A stretch of DNA of 64,000 bases from Exiguobacterium sp. s146 (GTDB lineage Bacteria; Bacillota; Bacilli; Exiguobacteriales; Exiguobacteriaceae). Position numbers and translations under genes: made by a program. This document shows positions 45,947-54,716 of this stretch, in pieces; the first letter of the stretch is position 1, and each line of letters opens with the position of its first letter. The notes beneath the pieces are model-generated. The model did no database searches, was not told the origin of the DNA, and saw only the letters and a list, made by a program, of their open reading frames with translations. The DNA lies in NCBI RefSeq assembly GCF_018618415.1, contig NZ_JACSMA010000001.1, forward strand, positions 372,001 to 436,000. Reading direction: 5' to 3'.

Positions 45947-46804
45947 TCAGTATTGCTCGAAATACGGTTTCACGAACAACTCGAACAGTTCAGCGTCGAG
46001 CAGATAACGGTTCGTGAAGAACGGGGCGTTGTCGGGGGTGATCGGGTTCGGGCTCAAGATGAACGCCTGCTCGAACCCGAGCTCCTGCACCGTCGCCGTG
46101 ACGGCGTCGTTCGTGTTGCCGAACGGATAGGCAATCGTCGTGACGCGTGTGCCAAGATGCTTCTCGATGGCGGCGACACTCGTCTCTAAATCTTGTCGGA
46201 GCTCGTCTTGCATGTCCTCCGGTAAGAACACGGCACCTCCGTCTTTCACGTAGTGCATGTCATGCGTATGCGTCCCGAAGTCGGCGAGTCCGCTCGCCTG
46301 CATGTCCTCCAACTCGTTCCACGGGGCGAGGTCCAAGTTTTGGAACGCCTCGCCGACGTGGCCGGTGATGATGAACAGCGTGAACGGGATCTGTTTGTCT
46401 TTCAAAATCGGGAACGCGTTCTCGTAGACGGTATGGTCGACGTCATCGAACGAGATCCATACACATTTGTCCGGAATCGGTTCTCCAGCACGATAGGCGA
46501 GCAGGTCGGCCTGCGTCGCGAAGTGGACGCCGGTGTCTTGGAGCCACGTCATCTGTTGCTCGAACTCATTGGCGTAGACGTTATAGCGGACCAGTTCGGA
46601 CGATCCGGTCACGTTCTCGACGAGCTTGTTCCATGTGTTCGGCCGTTTGACCCGGTGATAGTTGAGACCGAGACAGACGTCCTCGGTCGGGAGGAGTGCC
46701 GCATCGGGCACATCCTCATGCGTCGTCGAAGCCACGTCGTACACTTTCCAGGCGATGCCGCCAATAATCATTAGGGCGACCAACCATTTCACGTAGCGCA
46801 TCAT
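45947..46804 (-). CDS. icaB: Poly-N-acetylglucosamine deacetylase, IcaB/PgaB-like
   Basis: Extracytoplasmic polysaccharide deacetylase of 285 residues that partly deacetylates PNAG so that it is retained at the surface. An N-terminal anchor (YVKWLVALMIIGGIAW) precedes the CE4 domain. VWISFDDVDHTVYENAF carries the metal/catalytic Asp pair, DFGTHTHDMH the metal-binding histidines, and IAYPFGNTND the later motif. LNYHRV near residue 50 fits the IcaB group. Its start overlaps the icaD-like stop (ATGATG/TGA). It is third gene of the ica operon. Confidence 0.9.
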   Translation of the reverse strand: MMRYVKWLVALMIIGGIAWKVYDVASTTHEDVPDAALLPTEDVCLGLNYHRVKRPNTWNKLVENVTGSSELVRYNVYANEFEQQMTWLQDTGVHFATQADLLAYRAGEPIPDKCVWISFDDVDHTVYENAFPILKDKQIPFTLFIITGHVGEAFQNLDLAPWNELEDMQASGLADFGTHTHDMHYVKDGGAVFLPEDMQDELRQDLETSVAAIEKHLGTRVTTIAYPFGNTNDAVTATVQELGFEQAFILSPNPITPDNAPFFTNRYLLDAELFELFVKPYFEQY

Positions 46805-47280
46805 TTCAACTCTTTCACTGGATTTTCTGTGAATACGATGACCTTGTCACGCTGAAGCCGCTCGATGTCTTCCGGTTCCATCAAGTCGAGCTTGAGCCAA
46901 TCGTCGAGCGTCGTGTCTGTCGGCATTTGCCGGCGGTTGAGCGGGCCATATTTCCGTTTGTTGTACGTCCGCCAAAGGAAGAGCAATAGGGCGGCGACGA
47001 ACGACGAGACGAGCCCGAAGTAGAGCAGCTCGCGGATGTCGGCGTTCGTGACGTTCAACGCCGTCTTGAGGATGGCGATATAGCGGTCGTTCACGTCGAC
47101 GACGGCGCTGAGGAAGAACCACGTGACGATGAACGTGTAGAACCAGAACACGACCGTGAGCAATAGCTCAACCCCTTTGCGGAACACGTTCTGTTTCGTC
47201 TTGACGAGAATCTCTTGTTCGTAATCATATAACTCACTTACAGGCTGCTTCTCCGTGTCCCCCGGTCTGGTGAACTCCAT
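46801..47280 (-). CDS. icaD: IcaD/PgaD-like PNAG synthase accessory protein
   Basis: A 159-residue protein with two membrane segments (about 38-58 and 83-102), sited between the synthase and the deacetylase. The pattern of two central helices with a short ending charged tail matches PgaD/IcaD, which bind the synthase. It is longer than staphylococcal IcaD, owing to soluble ends. ATG 47280 lies within the icaA 3' end (43-bp overlap) behind AAGGAGG. The identification rests on topology and operon position more than on residue matches. Confidence 0.75.
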   Translation of the reverse strand: MEFTRPGDTEKQPVSELYDYEQEILVKTKQNVFRKGVELLLTVVFWFYTFIVTWFFLSAVVDVNDRYIAILKTALNVTNADIRELLYFGLVSSFVAALLLFLWRTYNKRKYGPLNRRQMPTDTTLDDWLKLDLMEPEDIERLQRDKVIVFTENPVKELK

Positions 47281-48497
47281 GTCGCATAGCCTCCTTTCAC
47301 ACGGGCTCTAATCGCTTTCGGCGTCGCCGCGATGACGACGGCCGTGTTGAGCATCCAGTAGATGACCGGATACCAAGCGGCCCAAACGTAATATTTAAAC
47401 ACTTTATCGTAACGGGCATCGTTCCAGAGCGAGATGATCAGCTGGACGTGGCTGACGAGGACGAGCGCGAACGAGTTGTACGTGAACCAAATCAACATGT
47501 CTTGCCACGTATCGGCCGTCACGAACAGATATACCGTGACGATGAGCCACGCATACGCCCAGAGGACGCTGACGACCTGTTCGATATAGACGGGCCAAAT
47601 CCGGCGCTGGCGCCAGTCTTTGAAGATGTCGAAGTGACGCAAGACGACTTCTTGCCCGCCTTGCGACCAGCGCACGCGCTGTTTCCAAATGCCGGAGATG
47701 GACTCCGGGACGAGCATCCAACAGAGGGCGCGCGGCTCATAGCGGATGTCCCAGAAATTCTTTTGGAGCTTCCACGAGACGGCGATGTCCTCGGTGATCA
47801 TGTCGCGGTCCCAGAGACCGACCGACAGCAACGCCTTCTTGCGGAACATGACGATGACGCCGGAGACGGTCATGATTTTACCCATGACGCGCTGCGTCCG
47901 TTTGATGGAGCCGATAATCGAGGAGTATTCGACGAGTTGCATCCGGCTAAGGAGCGTGTCGCGGTTGCGGATGCGCGGGTTGCCGGTGACGGCCCCGACG
48001 CGTTCGCCGCGGTTCAAGAAGTGACGGACGAGGTAGTACGGTGCCTCCTCACTGAGGAAGGCGTCCGAGTCGACGCAAAGCAAGTACTCGGAGCGGGCGG
48101 CGTGGACGGCCATATGTAGCGCGTTCGCCTTGCCTCGGTTCTCGTGACAGTCGATGACACGCAAGCGCTCGTACTCGTCGGCGAGTCCGACGAGGATGTC
48201 GCCGGTCTTGTCACGGCTGCCATCGTTGACGGCGATAATCTCAAAGTTCGGATAGGTGAGACGGTCCAAATACTCAATCGTCTCGGCGATCGTCTCTTCT
48301 TCGTTATAACAAGGAATCAAGATGCTGATGAGCGGCCATTCCCGCTCGTTCAAATCGAGTTCTTCCTCTTTCTCACGCGTCAAGCTGAATAAGAGAGCGC
48401 CAGCAATCCAAAACAGCGCCATGAAGAACGGATACCAAAACACAAATTGGGCCAGTGGTTCGATCCAAGGTGCGATGTCGAGCCCGTAAAATTTCAT
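47238..48497 (-). CDS. icaA: Poly-beta-1,6-N-acetylglucosamine synthase, IcaA/PgaC-like
   Basis: Processive GT2 membrane synthase of 419 residues using UDP-GlcNAc. An N-terminal membrane segment pair precedes the catalytic domain with ISILIPCYNEEETI, AVNDGSRDK, CVDSDAF, the catalytic-base ITEDIAVSW, and KQRVRWSQGG (the QxxRW motif of processive enzymes). Further membrane helices follow. ATG 48497 follows AAGGGGAG; the frame upstream is non-coding. The operon order icaA-icaD-icaB is clear, but the polymer-modifying membrane protein IcaC is not encoded next to it. Confidence 0.93.
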   Translation of the reverse strand: MKFYGLDIAPWIEPLAQFVFWYPFFMALFWIAGALLFSLTREKEEELDLNEREWPLISILIPCYNEEETIAETIEYLDRLTYPNFEIIAVNDGSRDKTGDILVGLADEYERLRVIDCHENRGKANALHMAVHAARSEYLLCVDSDAFLSEEAPYYLVRHFLNRGERVGAVTGNPRIRNRDTLLSRMQLVEYSSIIGSIKRTQRVMGKIMTVSGVIVMFRKKALLSVGLWDRDMITEDIAVSWKLQKNFWDIRYEPRALCWMLVPESISGIWKQRVRWSQGGQEVVLRHFDIFKDWRQRRIWPVYIEQVVSVLWAYAWLIVTVYLFVTADTWQDMLIWFTYNSFALVLVSHVQLIISLWNDARYDKVFKYYVWAAWYPVIYWMLNTAVVIAATPKAIRARVKGGYATWSSPDRGTRRSSL

Positions 48498-48617
48498 AAG
48501 TAGTCTCCCCTTATTTTCAAAAAAACCATGTATTGACAATATGATAGCATCAAAAAATTGTTTTCCCATATTTATCGAAAAAATTGTACGGAAATTGAAA
48601 AAGACATTCGACGTGTG

Positions 48618-48863
48618 TCAAATGTCTTGTTGCTTGTTCAGTTTCGTCCGTCTGTCTTTGCGCCATTTCCAAACGAACAAACCGATTAGCGCGAGGACGG
48701 GGGCCGCAACCCAAGGGCGGGCTTCGATGATGGAGACGAGCTCGAAAATCGAGAGCCAACCGCTGATCATGATGAGAATCAGCAGGAAAGTCTTGAGTCC
48801 ACCTCGAATAGGAAACCAGTAGAACACGAAGAGCGTAATCAAAAAGAAAGCGAGCAATCCCAT
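48618..48863 (-). CDS. Small two- or three-helix membrane protein
   Basis: An 81-residue protein starting MGLLAFFLITLFVFYWFPIR, with hydrophobic segments at about 3-15, 24-42 and 50-66 and a basic C-terminus (WRKDRRTKLNKQQ). GAAAGGA precedes ATG 48863. It lies upstream of icaA on the same strand but is separated by an AT-rich gap of about 120 bp, so it may be a separate unit. No family recognised. Confidence 0.65.
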   Translation of the reverse strand: MGLLAFFLITLFVFYWFPIRGGLKTFLLILIMISGWLSIFELVSIIEARPWVAAPVLALIGLFVWKWRKDRRTKLNKQQDI

Positions 48864-48989
48864 GCGGTTATTCCTTTCTAGCCTCATTTTGACTCATTAT
48901 AGCAGAGAATATTCAGAGAGTGTTAGAGCCTTCCCTTGCTCGCCGCTTTTCGGTACTGTTAATAGAAGACTATTGAAGGAGGAACTATC

Positions 48990-50231
48990 GTGAAATTTGG
49001 AATCATCGGCCTTGGCTATGTCGGGCTGGCCACCTTATGCGGGCTAGCAAAAGCGGGGCATGAAGTCATCGGTGTCGAGAAAGATCAACCGAGACTGCTC
49101 CGCCTCATGAACGGGGACGTCCCGTTCCACGAACCAGGCATGGCAGACGTGTTACGCGACCATCACGGTTCAATCACGTTTACGGACTCGATTGCCGATA
49201 CGGAAACGGCCGACTATCTCGTCCTCGCCGTCGGGACGCCGAGCAAGCAAGACGGCAGCTGTGATTTGACGTACGTCGATGCGGCCTTGTCCGAGGTCGA
49301 GTCAAAACATAAAATCATCATCCGAAGCACGGTGCCGCCGGGAACGACCGACATGCTGTCGGTCATGTATCCGGCCCACACGTTCGCCGTCGTGCCGGAA
49401 TTCCTTCAAGAGGGGCGCGCCCTCGCCGACGTGTTGAAACCACACCGCGTCGTCATCGGCAGTGACAACCTCGGGATGTGTGAGGAGCTGGCGGGCATCT
49501 ACGGACGCCTCGGTGTCCCGATCGTCTGCACGTCACCGGTCGACGCCGAGTTCATCAAGTACGCCTCGAACGCATTCCTCGCCACGAAAATCAGTTTCAT
49601 CAACGACTTGGCGCGTCTCGCCGACAAGGCAGGGGCGGACATCACGACAATCGCCGACGGGATGGGGCTCGACCCGCGCATCGGACGTTCGTTCTTGAAC
49701 GCCGGTCTCGGCTATGGGGGCTCGTGCTTCCCGAAAGACATGTACGCGCTCTTGAACGTCGCGGGCGAGAACGAGCTCGACTTGCCGGTCATCCGAGCTG
49801 CCATGCACGCGAACGACGCCCAGATGGCGTACGTCGCCTCGAAAATCGAACCGAAGGACGACCTTAAAGTCGCCTTCCTCGGCCTCGCCTTCAAACCGGG
49901 GACGGACGACATGCGCGACGCCCCTTCACTCACGCTCGCGCAACTGTTGGCCGTGCGTGGAGTCGATGTCATCGGCTACGACCCGCTCGCCAAATGGGAC
50001 TACCCGCAAGCCGAGACGGTCGAAGCGGCGCTCGAGGGAGCGGACGTCGCCATCCTCGTCACGGAATGGGACGAGCTCGTCGCGTTGACGCCGGAAGCGT
50101 TCGACGGGATGCGGACGAAGCGATTGATCGATGCACGCAACGCGTGGAAGTATGCACGCGACCCGGGTACCGTCCAGTACGAAGGGGTCGGCCGGATGCA
50201 AAACAAGGCGAATACGCCGTCATCGACATGA
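48990..50231 (+). CDS. ugd: UDP-glucose 6-dehydrogenase
   Basis: NAD-dependent two-step oxidation of UDP-glucose to UDP-glucuronate, 413 residues. The Rossmann motif is GLGYVGLA near residue 7, the active-site Cys246 lies in GYGGSCFPKDMYAL, and PEFLQEGRAL and AFLGLAFKPGTDDMRDAPS are standard. GTG 48990 follows AAGGAGGA. It is a monocistronic gene between the ica operon and a DinB gene, GC-rich like the second exopolysaccharide locus, which may use its product. It is clearly diverged from the AT-rich dehydrogenase at 1942. Confidence 0.93.
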   Translation: MKFGIIGLGYVGLATLCGLAKAGHEVIGVEKDQPRLLRLMNGDVPFHEPGMADVLRDHHGSITFTDSIADTETADYLVLAVGTPSKQDGSCDLTYVDAALSEVESKHKIIIRSTVPPGTTDMLSVMYPAHTFAVVPEFLQEGRALADVLKPHRVVIGSDNLGMCEELAGIYGRLGVPIVCTSPVDAEFIKYASNAFLATKISFINDLARLADKAGADITTIADGMGLDPRIGRSFLNAGLGYGGSCFPKDMYALLNVAGENELDLPVIRAAMHANDAQMAYVASKIEPKDDLKVAFLGLAFKPGTDDMRDAPSLTLAQLLAVRGVDVIGYDPLAKWDYPQAETVEAALEGADVAILVTEWDELVALTPEAFDGMRTKRLIDARNAWKYARDPGTVQYEGVGRMQNKANTPSST

Positions 50232-50232
50232 C

Positions 50233-50266
50233 AAAAGGTGAGGCCCCACGGGGTCTCACCTTTTTT
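50233..50266. terminator. Bidirectional terminator
   Basis: AAAAGGTGAGGCCCC pairs with GGGGTCTCACCTTTTTT between convergent ugd and dinB-like genes; the dinB-like stop lies at the edge of the stem. Confidence 0.88.
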
Positions 50267-50739
50267 CACGCCTGTATCTGTTCTTTCGTCGGTCCCATGA
50301 CACCTGGGACCGTGAGTCCAGCCTGCCGGAGCAGCACCGTCATCTGGCCGCGATGGTGCGTCTGATGGTCGATCATCATGCGTAGGACGGCACCGCGCGG
50401 TTGTCTCGCGCCGTGGACGTCGACTTCCTCTAACAAGTAGTCGTCCGAGAACTGTTCGGCCGCCTGGCGAATCTCGTCGGCGTAGCGCGCGTATTGGTCG
50501 GCGATCGCCTTGGCGTCGTTCGGTTGCGTCAAACTCTTCAGCGCGGACAAGCGGAAGCCGAGCAAGTTCGTGAAATAGCCGAGCGCGGTCGTCACGTGCC
50601 AGCCGATCCAGCCGAGCGAGTTATGGCCCGGGACGATCTCCTGACCGAGCGCCTCGTCGGTGACGGCGTGGAGCACGTCGAGCGTGCCGGTCGATGATTT
50701 GGTCCAATCTTGTAGAAAATCTGCTTTCGTGCGATACAT
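50266..50739 (-). CDS. DinB-family (YfiT-like four-helix) protein
   Basis: A 157-residue putative metal-dependent enzyme of the DinB/YfiT fold. The three metal-binding histidines are visible in LGWIGWHVTTALG and MIDHQTHHRGQMTVLLR. Such proteins are metal-binding four-helix bundles, some acting in bacillithiol or mycothiol transfer, many uncharacterised. ATG 50739 follows AAGGGGGA; the longer frame upstream lacks a ribosome site. It is monocistronic. Confidence 0.85.
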   Translation of the reverse strand: MYRTKADFLQDWTKSSTGTLDVLHAVTDEALGQEIVPGHNSLGWIGWHVTTALGYFTNLLGFRLSALKSLTQPNDAKAIADQYARYADEIRQAAEQFSDDYLLEEVDVHGARQPRGAVLRMMIDHQTHHRGQMTVLLRQAGLTVPGVMGPTKEQIQA

Positions 50740-50862
50740 CGAATTCCCCCTTGAGCGTTCTGCCTCGAGTATAAGACATCCTTGTTCCCTAGGCACGTCT
50801 CATGATTTTGAAACATTTCGCCTAATTTTCACGTAGACTATAGAAGAAAGGGGGACGCTTGT

Positions 50863-51597
50863 ATGTGGATCTTTATAAGTGCCGCACTCATTCTGTTCTT
50901 GCTCGGTTTCGCCGTCCATCGCTTAGGATGGCATTTCCTCATCTCCGGTTATAATACGATGAAGCGCGAGGACAAGGCGCGCGTCAACATCAAGGCGGTG
51001 GCGCGGTTGATCGGCTTCATGTGTTACGGGCTGGCCGGGATCTTCCTACTGATCGCCGCCGTCCACGGGCTCGGTTTCGGACTCGACATCCCGATCGAAC
51101 CGTTCTTCGGCTTGATGCTCATCCTCATCGTCGTCACGCTCTGGCGGGCCCAGAAGTATGACGGCAATATTTATGACGAGGACGGGAACATCCGTCCTGG
51201 CGGCAAGAAGAAACTCATCCCGGTCATTGTCGTCCTAGGTCTTCTCGTCACCATCGTGCCGGGCCTTTGGCTCTGGTTCAGTCAGCCGACCGAGGTGACG
51301 CTCACCGATTCGTCGCTCGTCATCGAAGGCAGTTACGGCGAGACGGTGCCGTATGACGAGATCAAAGCCGTCACGCTGACGTATGAACCGAGCCTCGCCC
51401 GCCGCACGAATGGGGCCGCGACCGGCTCACGCCTGACCGGACACTTCCGGACGACGGAGGGGGAGGACGTGCTCGTCTTCATCGACCGGGACATCGACGT
51501 GGTCATCCGAATCGATTGGAGCGGAAAACCGATTTACGTAAACGTGGAATCGCACGAGGCGACGGAAGCGTTATATGAGGAGGTACGACTGAAATGA
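50863..51597 (+). CDS. DUF3784-like membrane protein with soluble C-terminal domain
   Basis: A 244-residue protein. The N-terminal half has three membrane segments and the sequence HFLISGYNTMKREDKARVNI, typical of DUF3784 proteins. A fourth segment (LIPVIVVLGLLVTIVPGLWL) precedes a soluble beta-rich domain (about 150-240) with VTLTDSSLVIEGSYGETVPY, which looks like a bacterial PH-like fold. AAGGGGG precedes ATG 50863. It is translationally coupled to the next small membrane protein by a 4-bp overlap. Function unknown. Confidence 0.75.
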   Translation: MWIFISAALILFLLGFAVHRLGWHFLISGYNTMKREDKARVNIKAVARLIGFMCYGLAGIFLLIAAVHGLGFGLDIPIEPFFGLMLILIVVTLWRAQKYDGNIYDEDGNIRPGGKKKLIPVIVVLGLLVTIVPGLWLWFSQPTEVTLTDSSLVIEGSYGETVPYDEIKAVTLTYEPSLARRTNGAATGSRLTGHFRTTEGEDVLVFIDRDIDVVIRIDWSGKPIYVNVESHEATEALYEEVRLK

Positions 51598-51860
51598 CAC
51601 AACCTTGGTATACGCGGCACATGCCGTTCTTTTTCTTGACGTTCTTGTTCGCGCCGCTGACGTTGCTGCTCCTCGTCTGGCGCTGGGAGCGGTTTGAAGG
51701 CCACGAGCGGGGCGTCAAGCTGTTCTTCGCCATCGGGATGACGGCGTTCATCGTGTTCGGGCTCTTGCCACGTGGGTCGCTGCCGGTCATCTTGCCGGTC
51801 ATCGGACTGTTGATCGCGCTGAAGCTCGTCCTCAATCTCATCAAACGAAAAACCGGCTGA
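51594..51860 (+). CDS. Small membrane protein, coupled to DUF3784-like gene
   Basis: An 88-residue protein with two or three hydrophobic segments (FFFLTFLFAPLTLLLLVWRW, then two helices after a charged EGHERG loop) and a basic C-terminus. ATG 51594 overlaps the upstream stop and is 7 nt from GAGGAGG. No family recognised. Confidence 0.72.
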   Translation: MTQPWYTRHMPFFFLTFLFAPLTLLLLVWRWERFEGHERGVKLFFAIGMTAFIVFGLLPRGSLPVILPVIGLLIALKLVLNLIKRKTG

Positions 51861-51892
51861 CATGTGTCAACCGGTCGAATGGGGGCGCTCGC

Positions 51893-54601
51893 TTAGGCGA
51901 GGTGCCCTCGTTTGTCGTTCACCCAGACCTCGAACGCGGTCGCGTCAAGGGCCGGGGCGTAGTAATAACCTTGTCCGAGCTCGACGCCTTCGGCGATGAT
52001 ACGCTCGAGGTCTTGTTTCGTCTCGATGCCCTCGGCGAGTGAGGTCAGCTTCTGTTCGCTCGCAAAACGCGAGACGGCGCGGAGGAAGGACGTGCTGTCC
52101 TTCGCTTTCCCGCTGACGTACATGCGGTCGATTTTCACTTCTTGAATCGGCAAGTGCCAAATCGCTTCGAACGAGGCGTAGCCGGTCCCGAAGTCGTCAA
52201 TCGAGAGGCAATAGCCGAGGTCAGAGATATCCTCGAGCCGTTCGAGCTCTGTCGTGTGCGACATGATGTCGGCCGACTCGGTCAACTCGATTTTCAAGCG
52301 ATCCGGCAGCCATGGATATGTCTCGATCAACTCGCGCAGTTTCGTGACGATGGACGGGTCGACCGAATGGGCCGACAAGTTATACGACAGCGAGATGTCG
52401 GCGAACGGTGTGTCGCGCCAAGCGACGAGCTGTTCGACGACCAGGTCGAGAATCGAGTGCGACAGCCAGAGGATCTGGTCCGAGCGCTCGGCGATGCGGA
52501 TGAACTCGTTCGGCGGCACGTAGCCGATGTCCGGGTGCTGCCAGCGGGCGAGCGCCTCGGCCCCGACGACACGGCCCGTCTTCAGCTCGACTTGCGGCTG
52601 ATAGGCGACGGTGATATAGCCTTGTTCGATCGCCTCGGGGAGCGCCTGTTCAATCAAGGCGGCCCATTGGAGTTGGGCAAGGATGCTCGAGTCGTACCAA
52701 ACGAACGGGGTCCGCGTCTCTTTGGCATGTTGCAAAGCCTTCGTCGCCTCGAACAGACAATCGTTAAAGTTCGGCGTCGTATGCGTCGCCCCGATTTGAA
52801 GGTGGACGGTCTGACGCTTCTGATTGATTAACAGCTCGGTCGGGAACAGTTCCATCAACTCGTTTTCATCGACGGTGCTGAAGCCGCGGACGTACAGCAT
52901 GAGCGTGTCGTCCCGGTAACGGCCGAACAAGTGATGTGCGTACTTCTCGAGCCGGTCCTCGACGTGCCGGGCGAACTCGGTCATGAGCAGGTCGGCGTAC
53001 GTCGGGTCGTACCAGTCGACGAGGTGGTGGAAGTCGTTCAGTTTAATCAACAGGAACGTCCCGTCGATGTCCTGTTTCTCCCACGCCCGCAGGAAGCCGT
53101 ATTCATTGTACAGTTCGGTGGCGAGGTCGAACCGGACGAGCCGGTCGACTTTGCGCTCGCGTTCGACGCGCTCGGTCTCATCTTCGAGGATGAGGTAATA
53201 GGTGAGCGTCTCGCCACGCTTAAGTGGGATGATTTTGACGTTCAAGAAGCGGACGTGCTCGCCTTTCAAGTGCAGGATGAACTGGGCACTCGTCCCATTC
53301 TCCGTCACCCCGGCGAGCGCCTCGCGCAACAAGCGTCGCCCCGTGTCGGTGAACAATTGATTAATTTCATACAAGTTCCGTTCGCCGAAGAACTGGCGGA
53401 ACACATCGTTGCGTTCGATGAAGTTGTACGTATCATCGATTAAGGCGATGGCGAGACCCGTCTCGGAGAAGAGGGACGACCAGCGCTCGTGATACCGGAG
53501 CAGGTCGTTCGACTTCGTCTCGAGCGTGTGCACCGTCGAATGGACGCTGACGGCAATCTCGCGGAGCTCGTCCTCGATGCCACGGAAGTCATGGCTCGGC
53601 GGGAACGTCTCCTCGACCGGTTCCGTGCTCGGGTCGATGGCGAGGGCGCGCGCCTTCAAATGCCCGAGATCATGGGCGTACATCTTCCTTGTGTAGCAGA
53701 GGGCGAACAAGAGCGCCCCCGACAACAGGAGCGTGATGAGCAGGACGGTGAGGGCGAGTGCGCCGTAACGGTCCCGCTCGGTCAAGAGCGTGTCGTCAGC
53801 CGCCGACCGCACGGCTTGCAGCGCGGCATGCGAGTCCTCATAGAAGTTCGTCCCGTTGACGTAACGGGCCTCGAGCGTCGAATTGGCGGCCGTCACCCGA
53901 CCGAGGGCGAGCGCGCTCTCAATCAAGTCGTCGACCGGTTTCGTGCCGAGGGACGGGTCGGTCGCGACGATATCCTCAATCAGACGGGCCTCGTTCGCGA
54001 TCGTCGAGACCTCGAACTCGAGTTGGTCTTCATCCGGTGTCTCGGCGAGCAAGTTCGTGACGCCTTCGACGAACGCCATCTGCATGCGCATGACGGCATC
54101 GGTCAGCTCATAGGCCGTGTTCGCTTGGGCGGTCCGTTCGAGCCCTTGATAGAGCCAGCGCCGATTGATTGACTCGATGACGTCGAACGGCACGGCCTCG
54201 AAGCGGCTCGAGCCGTCCGCGTTCAACGTGTCCTCGAGGTCTTCCGAGAAGCGCAGCAACGCCTCCCGTTCACGCTCATCGACCCCGGTCTCGAAGTCGT
54301 CGAGCAGTTGCGCGTTGTATTGGAGCGCCCGTTCACGGTACGGGGCCGACAGTAACGCCGTCGGTTGTTCCGAGTTCGTCTCGTAGAGCTTGGCCGCGTG
54401 ATGCAAGACGAGATACGACTCGACGCCGGCCAAGTCGGAGGCGTGATTCAAGTCGCGCACCGTCTCGTCGACGGCGACGTGTTTTTCTTTCCAGTAATAG
54501 CTCAGGCCAAGCCCGAACAACAATACGCCGATGAGACAAGCGACGGCGAGAGCCATCGTGTAAATCCGGTACGGAATTTTAGCGAATCGATTGCTTCCCA
54601 T
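51893..54601 (-). CDS. Membrane PAS-GGDEF(degenerate)-EAL c-di-GMP phosphodiesterase
   Basis: A 902-residue signalling protein. TM1 (about 10-30) and TM2 (about 290-312) enclose an extracytoplasmic helical sensor. A PAS domain follows (about 375-490, FIERNDVFRQFFGERNLYEI), then a GGDEF-like domain whose signature is RYRDDT, so it cannot be a standard cyclase. The C-terminal EAL domain (about 640-895) keeps the catalytic set: VGAEALARW, SYNLSAHS, IELTES, SIDDFGTGYA, VKIDRMY, LAEGIET and GQGYYYA. It should hydrolyse c-di-GMP. ATG 54601 follows AAGGAGGTG. The opposite-strand EAL gene at 56640 is a relative. Confidence 0.9.
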   Translation of the reverse strand: MGSNRFAKIPYRIYTMALAVACLIGVLLFGLGLSYYWKEKHVAVDETVRDLNHASDLAGVESYLVLHHAAKLYETNSEQPTALLSAPYRERALQYNAQLLDDFETGVDEREREALLRFSEDLEDTLNADGSSRFEAVPFDVIESINRRWLYQGLERTAQANTAYELTDAVMRMQMAFVEGVTNLLAETPDEDQLEFEVSTIANEARLIEDIVATDPSLGTKPVDDLIESALALGRVTAANSTLEARYVNGTNFYEDSHAALQAVRSAADDTLLTERDRYGALALTVLLITLLLSGALLFALCYTRKMYAHDLGHLKARALAIDPSTEPVEETFPPSHDFRGIEDELREIAVSVHSTVHTLETKSNDLLRYHERWSSLFSETGLAIALIDDTYNFIERNDVFRQFFGERNLYEINQLFTDTGRRLLREALAGVTENGTSAQFILHLKGEHVRFLNVKIIPLKRGETLTYYLILEDETERVERERKVDRLVRFDLATELYNEYGFLRAWEKQDIDGTFLLIKLNDFHHLVDWYDPTYADLLMTEFARHVEDRLEKYAHHLFGRYRDDTLMLYVRGFSTVDENELMELFPTELLINQKRQTVHLQIGATHTTPNFNDCLFEATKALQHAKETRTPFVWYDSSILAQLQWAALIEQALPEAIEQGYITVAYQPQVELKTGRVVGAEALARWQHPDIGYVPPNEFIRIAERSDQILWLSHSILDLVVEQLVAWRDTPFADISLSYNLSAHSVDPSIVTKLRELIETYPWLPDRLKIELTESADIMSHTTELERLEDISDLGYCLSIDDFGTGYASFEAIWHLPIQEVKIDRMYVSGKAKDSTSFLRAVSRFASEQKLTSLAEGIETKQDLERIIAEGVELGQGYYYAPALDATAFEVWVNDKRGHLA

Positions 54602-54673
54602 CGGACACCTCCTTCTTTCTCTTCCCATTCTATCTCTCGTGTTCGAGTCTTTCGAGGGAAATCCTGCCCCACG

Positions 54674-54699
54674 AAAAAAAACCCGACAAAGGTCGGGTC
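54674..54699 (-). terminator. Terminator of NlpC/P60 gene
   Basis: ACCCGAC pairs with GTCGGGT. On the minus strand it is followed by a run of eight T residues, 20 bp after the stop of the 54717 gene. Confidence 0.85.
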
Positions 54700-54716
54700 T
54701 TTCAATGCGCCGAAGG

